Shown here: piece by piece, positions 1-9,000 of the stretch
Numbering within the stretch: position 1 is the stretch's first letter
Layout of the letters: each line of letters opens with the position of its first letter
Assembly: GCF_015265435.1 (NCBI RefSeq)
Contig: NZ_JABJWH010000005.1
Location: 186,001 to 250,000, forward strand
Origin: Alloalcanivorax profundimaris
GTDB lineage: Bacteria > Pseudomonadota > Gammaproteobacteria > Pseudomonadales > Alcanivoracaceae
Direction of reading: 5' to 3'
Length of the DNA stretch: 64,000 bases
Position numbers and translations under genes: made by a program
Notes under the pieces: model-generated
What the model was told of the DNA's origin: nothing
Databases searched by the model: none
What the model saw: the letters and a program-made list of their open reading frames with translations, nothing else

Positions 1-1
1 A

Positions 2-1825
2 GCGGCGGCGGATGAGTTCGACCCGGCCACCTGTTTCTCCGAAGTGGCCGGCTCCCTGGGTGGCGACGGCCTGCCCAGTCTGCCCGGCGGCGGTGGCGAC
101 GGCTCGCCCATCGGCGGCGCCGAGCAGATCTGCCCGGAGGCGTCCCAGAGCGAGATGGGCCCGGAAATGGCGATCAACTGCCTGAGCGAGACCACCCGGG
201 TGTACATCACCATCATGGACATGATCACCAACCCCAATCCGGTCACCGGCGCGGTGTGTCCGGTGGAGGACAGCACCGGCCGGGTGGACCCGGTGGTGTG
301 CTTCGAGGAAGCGCTGTCCGGCGGCGGCATGCCATCCCTGCCGGGCCTGGGCGATTTGCCGGGCCTGCCCGGTCTGCCCGGTCTGCCCGGCGGTGGCGAC
401 GGCGGTGACACCCCGGAGCTGCCCAGTGAATTCACCGACGCCCTGTCCGCCATCTGCCCGGACACCCTGGAAGGCGAAATCGGCCCGACCACCCCGGTGG
501 ACTGCCTCACCGAAGCCGGCGGCAACCTGGGAGGCCTGACCGACCTGCTCGGCGGCCTGGGTGGCGGTAACCCGCTTACCGACGCCCTGTGCCCGGTGGC
601 GTCCGGCGGCGACTCCCTGGATCCGGCGGCCTGCTTCAGCGAAGCCCTGGCCAATCTGCCCTCCGGCGGGGGCGGCGGCGAGCCGCAGATTCCCGGCACC
701 GGCATGTTGCTTGAGCAGATCTGTCCGAGCGCGGCGGCCGGCGAGTTGGGCCCGACCACCCCGATCGAGTGTCTGTCCGAACTGGGCAGCGGCTTCGGCG
801 GCCTGGAAGACCTGCTCAGCGCCCTGGGCGGCGAGGGCGGCAACCCGCTCACCGGCCAGCTCTGCCCGGCGGCCTCCGAAGGCGGCCAACCGGACCCGGC
901 GGCCTGCTTCATGGAGGCCCTGGAAGGCCTGCCCGGCGCCTTGCCGCTGCCCGGTGGCGACGGCGGCGGCACGCCGGAGATTCCCGGTGCCGACCAGCTG
1001 CTCGGCCAGATTTGCCCGGCCACCGCCGACGGCGAGATCGGCCCCACCACGCCGGTGGATTGCCTCACCGAGGCCGGTGGCAACCTGGATGGCCTGCAGG
1101 ACCTGCTGGGCGGCCTGGGCGGCAGCAACCCGCTCACCGACGCCCTGTGCCCGGCGGCGTCCGGCGCCGATCAGCTGGACCCGGCGGCCTGCCTCACCGA
1201 GGCCCTGGGCAATCTGCCCGGCGCGCCGGGCGGTGACGGCGGGGTGCCGGAGATTCCCGGCCTCGGCGACGGTTTAAGCCAGATTTGCCCGAACGCCAGC
1301 GCGGGCGAGGCGGGTCCGACCACGCCGCTGGAATGCCTGATGGAAGCCGGCGGCAACTTTGGCCAGTTGGAGGACCTGCTGGGTGGCCTGGGCGGTGGCA
1401 ACCCGCTTACCGATGCCCTGTGCCCGGTGGCTTCCGGCGCCGACTCCCTGGATCCGGCGGCCTGTTTCACCGAGGCCCTGGGCAATCTGCCCGGCGCGCC
1501 GGGCGGTGACGGCGGGGTGCCGGAGATCCCCGGCCTCGGCGATGGGCTGAGCCAGATCTGCCCGACCACGGTGGAAGCCGGCGTGGGCCCGACCACGCCC
1601 ATCGACTGCCTGGTGGAGGCGGGCGGCAATCTGGAGCAGTTGCAGGATCTGCTGGGCGGCGGCCTGGGCGGTGGTGACGAGGGCGGCGACCCGATCACCA
1701 GCCAGCTGTGTCCGGAGGCGGGGGCCGGTGGTCTGAGTCCGACCCTGCCGTTCGAGTGTTTGTTGGAGGCGGGCGGCAGCCTGCCGGATTTGCTCACCGG
1801 TCTGCTTGGGGGGCTGGCGCCCTGA
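2..1825 (+). CDS. Cys/Gly/Pro-rich tandem-repeat protein, 5' end outside the window
   Basis: 607 codons are visible and the frame is open to the window edge. The residues before the first apparent start (a GTG at 44) already belong to a repeat half-module (DPATCFSEV), so the gene begins upstream. The protein is about six modules of roughly 90-110 residues. Each has a first half around QICP...GPTTPxxCL, then a Leu/Gly stretch (LLGGLGGGNPLT), then LCPxAS...DPAACFxEAL and a Gly/Pro linker (PGGDGGxPEIPG); near residues 120-140 the linker becomes collagen-like. Each module carries four cysteines, which suggests disulfide-bonded export, but the N-terminus and any signal peptide are not visible. Two neighbouring modules are almost identical in DNA with a 270-bp offset (around 1211-1295 and 1481-1565), so the array probably changes length by recombination. 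I do not recognise a named family; function unknown, surface or secreted role inferred. Confidence 0.8.
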   Translation, partial: AAADEFDPATCFSEVAGSLGGDGLPSLPGGGGDGSPIGGAEQICPEASQSEMGPEMAINCLSETTRVYITIMDMITNPNPVTGAVCPVEDSTGRVDPVVCFEEALSGGGMPSLPGLGDLPGLPGLPGLPGGGDGGDTPELPSEFTDALSAICPDTLEGEIGPTTPVDCLTEAGGNLGGLTDLLGGLGGGNPLTDALCPVASGGDSLDPAACFSEALANLPSGGGGGEPQIPGTGMLLEQICPSAAAGELGPTTPIECLSELGSGFGGLEDLLSALGGEGGNPLTGQLCPAASEGGQPDPAACFMEALEGLPGALPLPGGDGGGTPEIPGADQLLGQICPATADGEIGPTTPVDCLTEAGGNLDGLQDLLGGLGGSNPLTDALCPAASGADQLDPAACLTEALGNLPGAPGGDGGVPEIPGLGDGLSQICPNASAGEAGPTTPLECLMEAGGNFGQLEDLLGGLGGGNPLTDALCPVASGADSLDPAACFTEALGNLPGAPGGDGGVPEIPGLGDGLSQICPTTVEAGVGPTTPIDCLVEAGGNLEQLQDLLGGGLGGGDEGGDPITSQLCPEAGAGGLSPTLPFECLLEAGGSLPDLLTGLLGGLAP

Positions 1826-1853
1826 TCGTCTGACCGGCTTTCAGTCCAGTCCG

Positions 1854-1884
1854 AAAAAGCCCCGGTTCCCGCCGGGGCTTTTTT
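1854..1884. terminator. Bidirectional intrinsic terminator
   Basis: A GC stem (GCCCCGG with CCGGGGC) is flanked by five A on the left and six T on the right. It can terminate both the rightward repeat-protein gene and the leftward DAHP synthase gene, which converge here. Confidence 0.85.
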
Positions 1885-1939
1885 CGTTGCGGTGCTTGCG
1901 GTGTGCCCTCCAGCGGGGACGCGACCGGGGGGAGGAGGA

Positions 1940-3013
1940 TCAGCGGCCGCGGCGGGGCAGGGTGTCGCGCACCTTGTCGGCCAGGTCGCGGACCGCTTGC
2001 TCGGTGGTGTCCCAGCCGATGCAGCCGTCGGTCACCGACACGCCGTACTCCAGATCCTCCAGGTTGGCGGGGATCTTCTGATTGCCCTGCTTGAGGTGGG
2101 ATTCCACCATCAGCCCGACGATGGAGGTGTTGCCCTCCAGGATCTGGTTGCCGATGTTTTCCATCACCAGGGGCTGCAGGCTGGGGTCCTTGTTGGAGTT
2201 GGCGTGGGAGCAGTCGACCATGATGTTGGTGGACACGCCGGCCTTGTCCAGGGCGGTTTCCGCCAGGGCCACGGACACCGAATCGTAGTTCGGCTTGCCG
2301 CCGCCGCCGCGCAGTACCACGTGGCCGTACTGGTTGCCCTTGGTGGTGGTCAGGGCGACGCGGCCGTCCGGGTCGATGCCCAGGAAACGGTGCGGGTGAC
2401 GCACGCTGAGCATGGCGTTGACCGCCACGTCCAGGCTGCCGTCGGTGCCGTTCTTGAAGCCCACCGGGCCGGACAGGCCGGAGGACATTTCCCGGTGGGT
2501 CTGGGATTCGGTGGTGCGCGCGCCGATCGCCGACCAGGAGATCAGGTCCTGGATGTACTGCGGCGTGGTCGGGTCGAGCGCCTCGGTGGCCGCCGGCAGG
2601 CCCAGTTCGGCCACGTCGAGCAGCAGCTTGCGGGCGATGTGCAGGCCGTCCGCCACCTTGAAGGAGTCGTTCATGTAGGGGTCGTTGATGAGCCCTTTCC
2701 AGCCCACCGTGGTGCGCGGCTTCTCGAAGTAGACGCGCAGCACCAGAAACAGGGCGTCGTCCACGTCGGCGGCCAGTTTCTTGAGCCGCTCGGCGTATTC
2801 CAGCGCCGCCTTGGGGTCGTGGATGGAGCAGGGGCCGATCACCACGAACAGGCGCGGGTCCTTGCGGTCGAGGATGTCGCGGATTTGCTGGCGACCTTGC
2901 AGCACGGTGTTCAGCGCGCCGTCGCTCAGCGGCAATTCTTCCTTGAGGGCCCGGGGGGTGACCAGCACCTCCTGGGACTCGATGTTGATGTCGTCTACCT
3001 GTATCTGACTCAT
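1940..3013 (-). CDS. 3-deoxy-7-phosphoheptulonate (DAHP) synthase, class I
   Basis: 357 residues, normal length for AroF/AroG/AroH. It joins phosphoenolpyruvate and erythrose 4-phosphate in the first committed step of aromatic amino acid synthesis, in the cytoplasm. Visible family motifs are VVIGPCSIHDPKAALEYA near residue 57, the PEP-site region RVYFEKPRTTVGWKGLINDP, IGARTTESQTHREMSSGLS, GFKNGTDG, and VDCSHANSNKDP carrying a metal-binding His. The N-terminal 40 residues resemble the regulatory extension of allosteric isozymes. I cannot tell from sequence alone which of tyrosine, phenylalanine or tryptophan is the inhibitor, so no isozyme symbol is given. It is a single gene, divergent from the chemoreceptor. 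Confidence 0.95.
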   Translation of the reverse strand: MSQIQVDDINIESQEVLVTPRALKEELPLSDGALNTVLQGRQQIRDILDRKDPRLFVVIGPCSIHDPKAALEYAERLKKLAADVDDALFLVLRVYFEKPRTTVGWKGLINDPYMNDSFKVADGLHIARKLLLDVAELGLPAATEALDPTTPQYIQDLISWSAIGARTTESQTHREMSSGLSGPVGFKNGTDGSLDVAVNAMLSVRHPHRFLGIDPDGRVALTTTKGNQYGHVVLRGGGGKPNYDSVSVALAETALDKAGVSTNIMVDCSHANSNKDPSLQPLVMENIGNQILEGNTSIVGLMVESHLKQGNQKIPANLEDLEYGVSVTDGCIGWDTTEQAVRDLADKVRDTLPRRGR

Positions 3014-3136
3014 GATCTGGCTGCTTGTTGGTGGTGATGGCCGGAAGACCCGCAGTCTAGCGGAATACCATTAAGGTTTCAGCCTATGGCGCCGATAACG
3101 TGAATGCATTTTTTTGCTTTATTCACTAGGACTGTC

Positions 3137-4738
3137 ATGAAACCTTTCTCTTTTAATGGTCTGCGTTTGCAGGCCAAGATTCTGTTGCTCTCACTGCTGC
3201 CAATGGTGGTGGCGGTGCTGGTATTGACGCTGTGGTCCGCGGTGGAACGGACCCGCGCCACCGATCACAGCCTTGAGCAGCAGCGTCAGGCGATGATCGG
3301 GATGCGCGAGCAGGGTATGCGCAATGCCACCGAAGTGGCCCGCTCGGCGATCCGCCCCTTGCTGAGCATGGATGACCAGGCGCAAGCGAAGCGCCGCGCC
3401 AAGGAGATGCTGCTCGGCATGAAATTCGGCGCGGACGGTTACCTGTTCGCCTATGACTTCCAGGGCAATAAAGTCGCCAACGCCAACAACCCCAACGATA
3501 ACTCCTGGGATCAGCAGGACGCGGACGGCCAGTACCTGGTCCGCGACATGGTCCATATCGCCCAGGATCAGGGCGATGGCCCCTATCAGTACAAGTGGCT
3601 GCACCCCGGCACCGGCGAGGTGGAGACCAAATACGGCTATGTGGTCGCGGTACCGGAATGGGACTGGGTCATCGGCACCGGTGTCTACATCACCGACATC
3701 GACGAGGACATGGCCGCCATCGAAGCCGCCGCGCGGGCGGACCAGCGCCACTCGCTGATGGTCACCGCCCTGGCCGGCGGCGGCCTGCTGGTGGTCGTCG
3801 GCGTGCTGGCCACCTGGCTGGTCCGCCGGGTGGTCAAGCCGATCCGCGACACCGCCGGGGCCATGGAGGACATCGCCCGGGGCAAGGGCGATCTGACCCG
3901 CCGCCTGGCGGTTACCGGCAATGACGAGGTGGGCGAGCTGGCGCGCCAGTTCAATGCCTTCGTGTCGCGCATGCAGGACGCTCTGCGCGAGGTGCGCGAC
4001 ACCACCGGCTCGGTGAACGGCGCCGCCGACGAGATCGCCTCGGGCAGCGAGGAACTGGCCACCCGCACCGAGCAGTCCGCGGCCAGCCTGCAGGAAACCT
4101 CCGCGTCCATGGAGGAGATCACCGCCACCGTGGACCACACCGCCGACTCCGCCGAGCGCGCCAGCACCATGGTGGGCAGCGCCGCCCGGGTCGCCGGGGA
4201 GGGCGGCCGCGCCATGCAGGAGGTGGAAACCACCATGGCCGCCATCGACGAATCGGCGGCGCGCATCGCCGAGATCATCGGCCTGATCGACGGCATCGCC
4301 TTCCAGACCAACATCCTGGCCTTGAACGCTTCCGTTGAGGCGGCCCGGGCCGGCGAGCATGGCCGAGGCTTCGCGGTGGTGGCCCAGGAGGTGCGCAATC
4401 TGGCCGGGCGCAGCGGCGAGGCTTCCGCCGAAATCCGTGCCCTGATCGATACCTCGGTGACCCGCACCCGGCAGGGCTCGGAACTGGTGCGCCGGGCCGG
4501 CGCCACCATGAAGGAAATCGTCGACAGCGTGACGCCGGTGAGCGAGCTGATCGCCGACATCAGTACCGGCGCCCGGGAACAGAGCCGGGGCATCGGCCAG
4601 GTCAACACGGCGGTGGCGGAAATGGACGCCATGACCCAGCGCAACGCGGCCATGGTGCAGCAGACCTCGGCCTCGGCGGCGGAAATGCGCCGCCACGCCG
4701 AGCGCCTGGATACGCTGATCAAATCCTTCGTGCTGTAA
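3137..4738 (+). CDS. Methyl-accepting chemotaxis protein with periplasmic single-Cache domain
   Basis: 533 residues from ATG 3137, chosen because AGGA at 3128-3131 sits five bases upstream; an in-frame ATG at 3104 lacks such a site. Order: short cytoplasmic N-terminus, first membrane helix ([20 protein letters not shown]), a Cache_2-type sensor domain ([17 protein letters not shown], then [15 protein letters not shown]), second membrane helix near residues 215-235, HAMP, and a signalling hairpin with the highly conserved tip [20 protein letters not shown] followed by [18 protein letters not shown]. It should pass a small-ligand signal to CheA/CheW; dCache/sCache domains often bind carboxylates or amino acids, but the ligand here is unknown. 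There is no C-terminal NWETF-like CheR tether. Confidence 0.93.
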   Translation: MKPFSFNGLRLQAKILLLSLLPMVVAVLVLTLWSAVERTRATDHSLEQQRQAMIGMREQGMRNATEVARSAIRPLLSMDDQAQAKRRAKEMLLGMKFGADGYLFAYDFQGNKVANANNPNDNSWDQQDADGQYLVRDMVHIAQDQGDGPYQYKWLHPGTGEVETKYGYVVAVPEWDWVIGTGVYITDIDEDMAAIEAAARADQRHSLMVTALAGGGLLVVVGVLATWLVRRVVKPIRDTAGAMEDIARGKGDLTRRLAVTGNDEVGELARQFNAFVSRMQDALREVRDTTGSVNGAADEIASGSEELATRTEQSAASLQETSASMEEITATVDHTADSAERASTMVGSAARVAGEGGRAMQEVETTMAAIDESAARIAEIIGLIDGIAFQTNILALNASVEAARAGEHGRGFAVVAQEVRNLAGRSGEASAEIRALIDTSVTRTRQGSELVRRAGATMKEIVDSVTPVSELIADISTGAREQSRGIGQVNTAVAEMDAMTQRNAAMVQQTSASAAEMRRHAERLDTLIKSFVL

Positions 4739-5446
4739 TCAGCCGCCGGCCAGCAGTTCCTCCACGTAGTCCGGCACCCGCTCGGAGGCCGGGCCGTGGC
4801 GGTGCTCGGCGAAGGCGGTGGCCTGCTCCGAGGGCTCCAGGTTGAGCTCCACGGTGTGGGCGCCGTGGGCGCGGGCCTCGGCCACGAAGCCCGCCGCCGG
4901 GTAGACGTTGCCGCTGGTGCCGATGCTGATGAAGCGTTCGCAGCCGGCCAGGGCGTCGAAAATGCGGTCCATCTCCAGGGGCATTTCCCCGAACCACACC
5001 ACGTGCGGACGCAGGCACCCGGCCGCGCCGCACACCTGGCATTCCAGATCCGCGGCCAGGTCCGCCTCCACCGGCACCAGGGTGTCGGTGCTTTGGCAGC
5101 GGGCCTTGAGCAGCTCGCCGTGCATGTGAATGACGTTGCGGCTGCCGGCCCGTTCATGCAGGTTGTCCACGTTCTGGGTGATCACCAGCACCTCGCCGGG
5201 CCGCTCCCGCTCCAGCCGCGCCAGGGCCTGGTGGGCGGCGTTGGGGCGGATCGCCGGGTCGCGCAGTTGTTCGCGGCGGCGGTTATAGAATGCCTGCACG
5301 CCGTGGGGATCACGCTGGAACGCCTCCGGCGTGGCCACGTCCTCGATGCGGTGGTTTTCCCACAGGCCGCCGGCGTCGCGGAAGGTGTTGATGCCGGATT
5401 CCGCCGAGATTCCGGCGCCGGTAAGTATTACAATCTTTTCCTGCAT
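4739..5446 (-). CDS. cobB: NAD-dependent protein deacylase, CobB-type sirtuin
   Basis: 235 residues. The Rossmann NAD motif GAGISAESGINTFRDAGGLW is at residues 11-30, the TQNVDNLHERAG motif follows near 90, the catalytic base is His109 (IHMHGE), and Cys117, Cys136, Cys139 and Cys144 form a zinc ribbon. Tyr54 and Arg57 (AFYNRRR) are the class III signature that recognises acidic acyl groups, so desuccinylase/demalonylase activity is expected besides deacetylation (family knowledge). Its stop codon directly abuts the stop of the convergent chemoreceptor gene. It is alone on its strand and has no visible operon partner. Confidence 0.95.
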   Translation of the reverse strand: MQEKIVILTGAGISAESGINTFRDAGGLWENHRIEDVATPEAFQRDPHGVQAFYNRRREQLRDPAIRPNAAHQALARLERERPGEVLVITQNVDNLHERAGSRNVIHMHGELLKARCQSTDTLVPVEADLAADLECQVCGAAGCLRPHVVWFGEMPLEMDRIFDALAGCERFISIGTSGNVYPAAGFVAEARAHGAHTVELNLEPSEQATAFAEHRHGPASERVPDYVEELLAGG

Positions 5447-5490
5447 GGTTCGCCGTCTCCGGTTTACCGTGGAACGTTCGCGGAGTCTTA

Positions 5491-5865
5491 ATGGATACGA
5501 TTATCGCACGGCAGGAAGTCCTGTCATTACCCGCCCGGGGGTCCGTCAATCTGCTGCATTTTCACCAGGGCATGGTGCTCCTGGTGGGCGCCGACGCCGT
5601 GGCCCTGTACCGCGACCGGCGCGCGGTGGAGGACCCCCTGGCCAACGGCCTGGTGGGCTACCAGCCGATCCCGGACGCGCTTTGTCCGCTGTACCTGGAG
5701 CCGGATGGCTACGTGGCGGAGCAAAGCTCCGGCTACATCGGCCTCAACTCCGGCGCGGTGCTGTTCGTGCGCCCGGACGGCGTGGCCCTCTACGCGTCCG
5801 GCGAGGACGCCCTGCGCAACCGGGATTGCCACTGGGTGATTCCGTTTCCGCCCCTCAACGCCTGA
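5491..5865 (+). CDS. Conserved-looking small protein of unknown function
   Basis: 124 residues from ATG 5491, with GGAG just upstream. I do not recognise the family. It has no signal peptide or membrane helix. It is rich in beta-forming stretches (GMVLLVGADAVALYRD, GAVLFVRPDGVALYASGED); these two segments resemble each other, which suggests two copies of a small beta unit. It is divergent from cobB and sits 26 bp upstream of the GNAT-nitrilase gene on the same strand, so the two may be co-transcribed. Confidence 0.7.
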   Translation: MDTIIARQEVLSLPARGSVNLLHFHQGMVLLVGADAVALYRDRRAVEDPLANGLVGYQPIPDALCPLYLEPDGYVAEQSSGYIGLNSGAVLFVRPDGVALYASGEDALRNRDCHWVIPFPPLNA

Positions 5866-5891
5866 CACCCAGCCTGCGATTGGAGACAAGC

Positions 5892-7439
5892 ATGGCCGAA
5901 GAAAGTACCCGACTGCGTTTGCGTCAGCTCACCCTGGAGGATTACCCGGCGCTGGCGCGGCTGATGGACCAGGTCTACCACGACATCGGCGGTGCCTGGC
6001 CGGAGGAAACCATCGCCACCCTGATCCGTCTGTTTCCGGAGGGCCAGCTGGCCATCGAGGACAACGGCAATCTGGTGGCCACGGCCCTGACCGTGAAGGT
6101 GAGCTACGACCGCTTCTCCAACCCGCACCGCTACGAGGACCTGATCACCGACGACAAGGTGCGCTCGCACAGCCGCAAGGGTGATGCCCTGTACGGCCTG
6201 GACGTGTTCGTCGATCCGGAGTACCGGGGCTACCGGCTGGGCCGGCGTCTCTACGAGGCGCGCAAGGAACTGTGCCGGGAAGAAAACCTGCGCGCCATCC
6301 TGGCCGGCGGCCGGTTGCCCGGCTACAAGGATTACGCCGACAACATGAGCGTCACCCAGTACATCGAGGAGGTGGAATCCCGGGCCATCTACGACCCGAT
6401 TCTCACCTTCCAGTTGTCCAACGGCTTTGACGTCAAGCGCCTGCTGGTCAAGTACCTGCCCGAGGACGAAAGCTCGCGGGGCTACGCCACCCTGCTGGAG
6501 TGGGACAACATCCTCTACCAGCCCGACGACGACGGCGACTGGCCGCGCCGCTCGGTGGTGCGCCTGGGCGTGGTGCAGCGGCGCATGCGCGCGGCCCGTT
6601 CGGTGGAGGACCTGCTCGGCCAGGTGGAGTTCTTCGTCGATTCGCTGTCCGATTACCGCGCCGATTTCGCGGTGCTGCCGGAGTTCTTCAGCGCGCCGCT
6701 GATGGGGCTCAAGCCGGACCTCAACTCGGTGGAGGCGGTACGTTATCTGGCCAGCTTCACCGAGGAGATCCGCGACGCCATGGCGGACATGGCGGTGAGC
6801 TACAACATCAACATCATCGGCGGCTCCATGCCGCTGGAAGAGGACGGCCGCATCTACAACGTGGCCTACCTGATGCGCCGCGACGGCTCCGTGGAGCAGC
6901 AGAAGAAAATCCACATCACCCCCCACGAACGCAAGGACTGGGCGATCCAGGGCGGCGATGATCTGCGCATCTTCGACACCGACGCCGGCCGCATCGGCAT
7001 TCTGATCTGCTACGACGTGGAGTTTCCGGAGCTGGGCCGGCTGCTCGGCGAGCAGGGCATGGAAATTCTGTTCGTGCCGTTCTGGACCGACACCAAGAAC
7101 GGTTACCTGCGGGTGCGCCACTGCGCCCAGGCCCGGGCCATCGAGAACGAATGCTACGTGGCGATCTCCGGCAGCGTCGGCAACCTGCCGCGGGTCGACA
7201 ACGTGGACATCCAGTACGCCCAGTCCTCGGTGTTTTCACCCAGTGATTTCTACTTCCCCCACGATGCCATCATCAGTGAGTCCCAGCCCAACACCGAGAT
7301 GCTGCTGTTCGCCGACATCGACCTGGAAAAGCTCAAGCTGCTGCACAGCGAGGGCTCGGTGACCAACATCCGCGATCGCCGCAAGGATCTTTACAGCCTG
7401 GTGTGGAAAGGCCAGCAGGCGCTCGATTCGGAAACCTAG
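5892..7439 (+). CDS. Bifunctional GNAT acetyltransferase / carbon-nitrogen hydrolase fusion
   Basis: 515 residues from ATG 5892; an in-frame extension upstream is only an accident of the neighbouring gene. The N-terminal 220 residues are a GNAT fold (GLDVFVDPEYRGYRLGRRLY is the acetyl-CoA loop). The C-terminal 290 residues are a nitrilase-superfamily domain. The Glu-Lys-Cys triad is visible as Glu264 (VLPEFFS), Lys338/339 (QQKKIHITPHE) and Cys373 (ILICYDVEFPE). Such fusions occur in many proteobacteria, but their substrates are not established to my knowledge. The pairing suggests an acylated amide is made or cleaved (inference). Cytoplasmic. Confidence 0.92.
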   Translation: MAEESTRLRLRQLTLEDYPALARLMDQVYHDIGGAWPEETIATLIRLFPEGQLAIEDNGNLVATALTVKVSYDRFSNPHRYEDLITDDKVRSHSRKGDALYGLDVFVDPEYRGYRLGRRLYEARKELCREENLRAILAGGRLPGYKDYADNMSVTQYIEEVESRAIYDPILTFQLSNGFDVKRLLVKYLPEDESSRGYATLLEWDNILYQPDDDGDWPRRSVVRLGVVQRRMRAARSVEDLLGQVEFFVDSLSDYRADFAVLPEFFSAPLMGLKPDLNSVEAVRYLASFTEEIRDAMADMAVSYNINIIGGSMPLEEDGRIYNVAYLMRRDGSVEQQKKIHITPHERKDWAIQGGDDLRIFDTDAGRIGILICYDVEFPELGRLLGEQGMEILFVPFWTDTKNGYLRVRHCAQARAIENECYVAISGSVGNLPRVDNVDIQYAQSSVFSPSDFYFPHDAIISESQPNTEMLLFADIDLEKLKLLHSEGSVTNIRDRRKDLYSLVWKGQQALDSET

Positions 7440-7446
7440 ACCGCGG

Positions 7447-8340
7447 TCAGCGCCGCTCGCGGAACGCCTGGGTGATCTGCCCGGCCAGGGCCTCGGCGGC
7501 GGGGGAGGGCGCCTCGCCGCGCACCAGGGCCACCCGGTAGTCGCCCAGGGCCGGCAGGCCGCTCTCGGCGCCGAGAATACGCAGGGGCGGGCGCACCAGG
7601 CTGCGCGGAAAGGCCGCCACCGCCAGATCGGCGATCATCGCCGCTTCCTGGCCGGCGCAGTGCTCACTGCTGTAGGCCAGCCGGTAGCCGATGCCGGCCC
7701 GGTCCAGCGCCGCCAGGGCCATGGCCCGCCAGGCGCAGCCGGCGTTGGCCACCGACAACGGCAGCGGCGAGCGCCGCGCCGCCACGCCGCCCTCGCGGCC
7801 CGCCCACACCAGCGGCTCGGTGTGCACCACCTCGCCGAGCCCCGGCGCCAGGTCGTCGTTGCCCTCGGTGATCAACACCATGTCCAGCCGTTCCTCCGCC
7901 ATGCGCCGCACCAGCTCGCCGCTGCGCCCGGCCAGCACCTCCACCTGCACCGCCGGATGGGAACGCGCGAAGCGGCTCAGCACCTGGGGCAGGATGCGCG
8001 TGCCCACGTCGTCCGGGGTGCCCACCCGCACGGTGCCTTCCACCGACGGCGCCAGAAACCGCGACACCGCCTCCTGGTTCAGCTTGAGCAGCCGCCGGCC
8101 GTAGCCAAGCAGGGTCTCGCCCTCCGGCGTCAGGCGCACCTGGCGGGCCTCGCGCACGAACAGCGGGTGGCCCAGGGTCTCCTCCAGGCGTTTGATCTGC
8201 ATGCTCAGCGCCGATGGCGTACGGAACACCTGCTTGGCGGCGCGGGTGAAACTGCCGCTTTCGGCGATGGCCACGAAACTGCGCAGCACCTCGGTATCGA
8301 GCAGCGGCGGGGCGGCCGGTTCCGGTCGGGGGGCGGTCAT
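7447..8340 (-). CDS. LysR-family transcriptional regulator (LrhA-like)
   Basis: 297 residues. The winged helix-turn-helix is at residues 16-75 (LRSFVAIAESGSFTRAAKQV then LSMQIKRLEETLGHPLF), followed by a periplasmic-binding-protein-like effector domain. The residue pattern after the helix-turn-helix (LLGYGRRLLKLNQEAVSRF, VRVGTPDDVGTRILP) resembles the LrhA subgroup. It is divergent from a DUF1127 gene 121 bp away, a common arrangement in gammaproteobacteria. This suggests the DUF1127 gene is its target (inference). Effector unknown. Confidence 0.92.
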   Translation of the reverse strand: MTAPRPEPAAPPLLDTEVLRSFVAIAESGSFTRAAKQVFRTPSALSMQIKRLEETLGHPLFVREARQVRLTPEGETLLGYGRRLLKLNQEAVSRFLAPSVEGTVRVGTPDDVGTRILPQVLSRFARSHPAVQVEVLAGRSGELVRRMAEERLDMVLITEGNDDLAPGLGEVVHTEPLVWAGREGGVAARRSPLPLSVANAGCAWRAMALAALDRAGIGYRLAYSSEHCAGQEAAMIADLAVAAFPRSLVRPPLRILGAESGLPALGDYRVALVRGEAPSPAAEALAGQITQAFRERR

Positions 8341-8461
8341 GGGCGGCTCCGGATTGCTTTCAGAAAAACTGAACGGTCAATGTAGAACTTTTCGTTGGAT
8401 TGAACAAGGCGCCGACGCCACCCTGCGGTCATCCGATACCGAAAACCGCAGGAGGTGAACC

Positions 8462-8749
8462 ATGCCGCGCTTCGATTGCGACCGTCCCAAACCGATCCCC
8501 CGGCGCCCGCCGGAACCGCCGTTCCCGATGCCCGCCATGCCGCCCCTGGGCCTGATCCACGCCCTGGAAACGCGGCTGCGCGCCTGGCTGAAACGCCGCC
8601 GCCTGCGCCGTCTGCTGGACTACGACGACCGCCGGCTCCGTGACCTGGGCTTCCACCGCGAGGATCTGCTCTGGGCTCTGCGTTTACCCCTCAGCCATGA
8701 CCCCATCCAGGCCTTGCGCCACCGCCAAGAAGCCAGCACAGGCGATTAA
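8462..8749 (+). CDS. DUF1127 (YjiS-like) small basic protein
   Basis: 95 residues with a strong ribosome-binding site (AGGAGGTG, 5 bases before ATG). The N-terminal 30 residues are Pro-rich. The C-terminal 45 form the DUF1127 motif: a basic helix (LKRRRLRRLLDYDDRRLRDL) followed by GFHREDLLWAL. In some bacteria DUF1127 proteins act in RNA turnover and phosphate or carbon homeostasis, and many are induced by a neighbouring LysR regulator. Here the divergent LysR fits that pattern. The exact role is not predictable. Confidence 0.85.
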   Translation: MPRFDCDRPKPIPRRPPEPPFPMPAMPPLGLIHALETRLRAWLKRRRLRRLLDYDDRRLRDLGFHREDLLWALRLPLSHDPIQALRHRQEASTGD

Positions 8750-8780
8750 CCGCCAATGCCATACTTCGAAGCCGCGCGGG

Positions 8781-8902
8781 ACGCTACCTCGTAGCGTCTT
8801 GTCGTAGTCCCCCTTCCGGGACCCTGTTTGACAGGATGTCAAACCGGGAGTCTCCAGGGATGGATTCACGACGTTCCCGGAAGGGGGACTACGACAAGAC
8901 GC
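8781..8902. repeat. Nested inverted-repeat element (MITE- or REP-like)
   Basis: A perfect 28-bp inverted repeat spans 8794-8821 and 8875-8902 and encloses 53 bp. Inside is a second palindrome at 8826-8844 (GTTTGACA-GGA-TGTCAAAC). A third small one overlaps the left arm (ACGCTAC-CTC-GTAGCGT, 8781-8797). No coding potential is seen. The region 8750-9000 otherwise contains only this element and a terminator. Confidence 0.8.
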
Positions 8903-8953
8903 GGCCCGGATGGAGGGAACCTTCCGCCGCGTTTTCCCCTTCCGGGCGGGCAT

Positions 8954-8980
8954 AAAAAAAGCGCCCCGAAGGGCGCTTTC
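8954..8980 (-). terminator. Intrinsic terminator of the ETF-QO gene
   Basis: Read on the minus strand: the stem GCGCCC-TTCG-GGGCGC is followed by seven T, about 20 bp past the stop codon of the ETF-QO gene. Confidence 0.85.
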
Positions 8981-9000
8981 TTGTTCCGCGAGGGACCCGC

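Noticed and set aside
44-1825. GTG 44 as the start of the repeat protein
   Set aside because: The frame is open to base 2 and the upstream residues belong to the same repeat, so the gene is truncated by the window edge.
1892-3037. Long rightward ORF antisense to the DAHP synthase gene, and similar mirror ORFs elsewhere
   Set aside because: Low-complexity Val/Gly/His-rich translations opposite clear family members.
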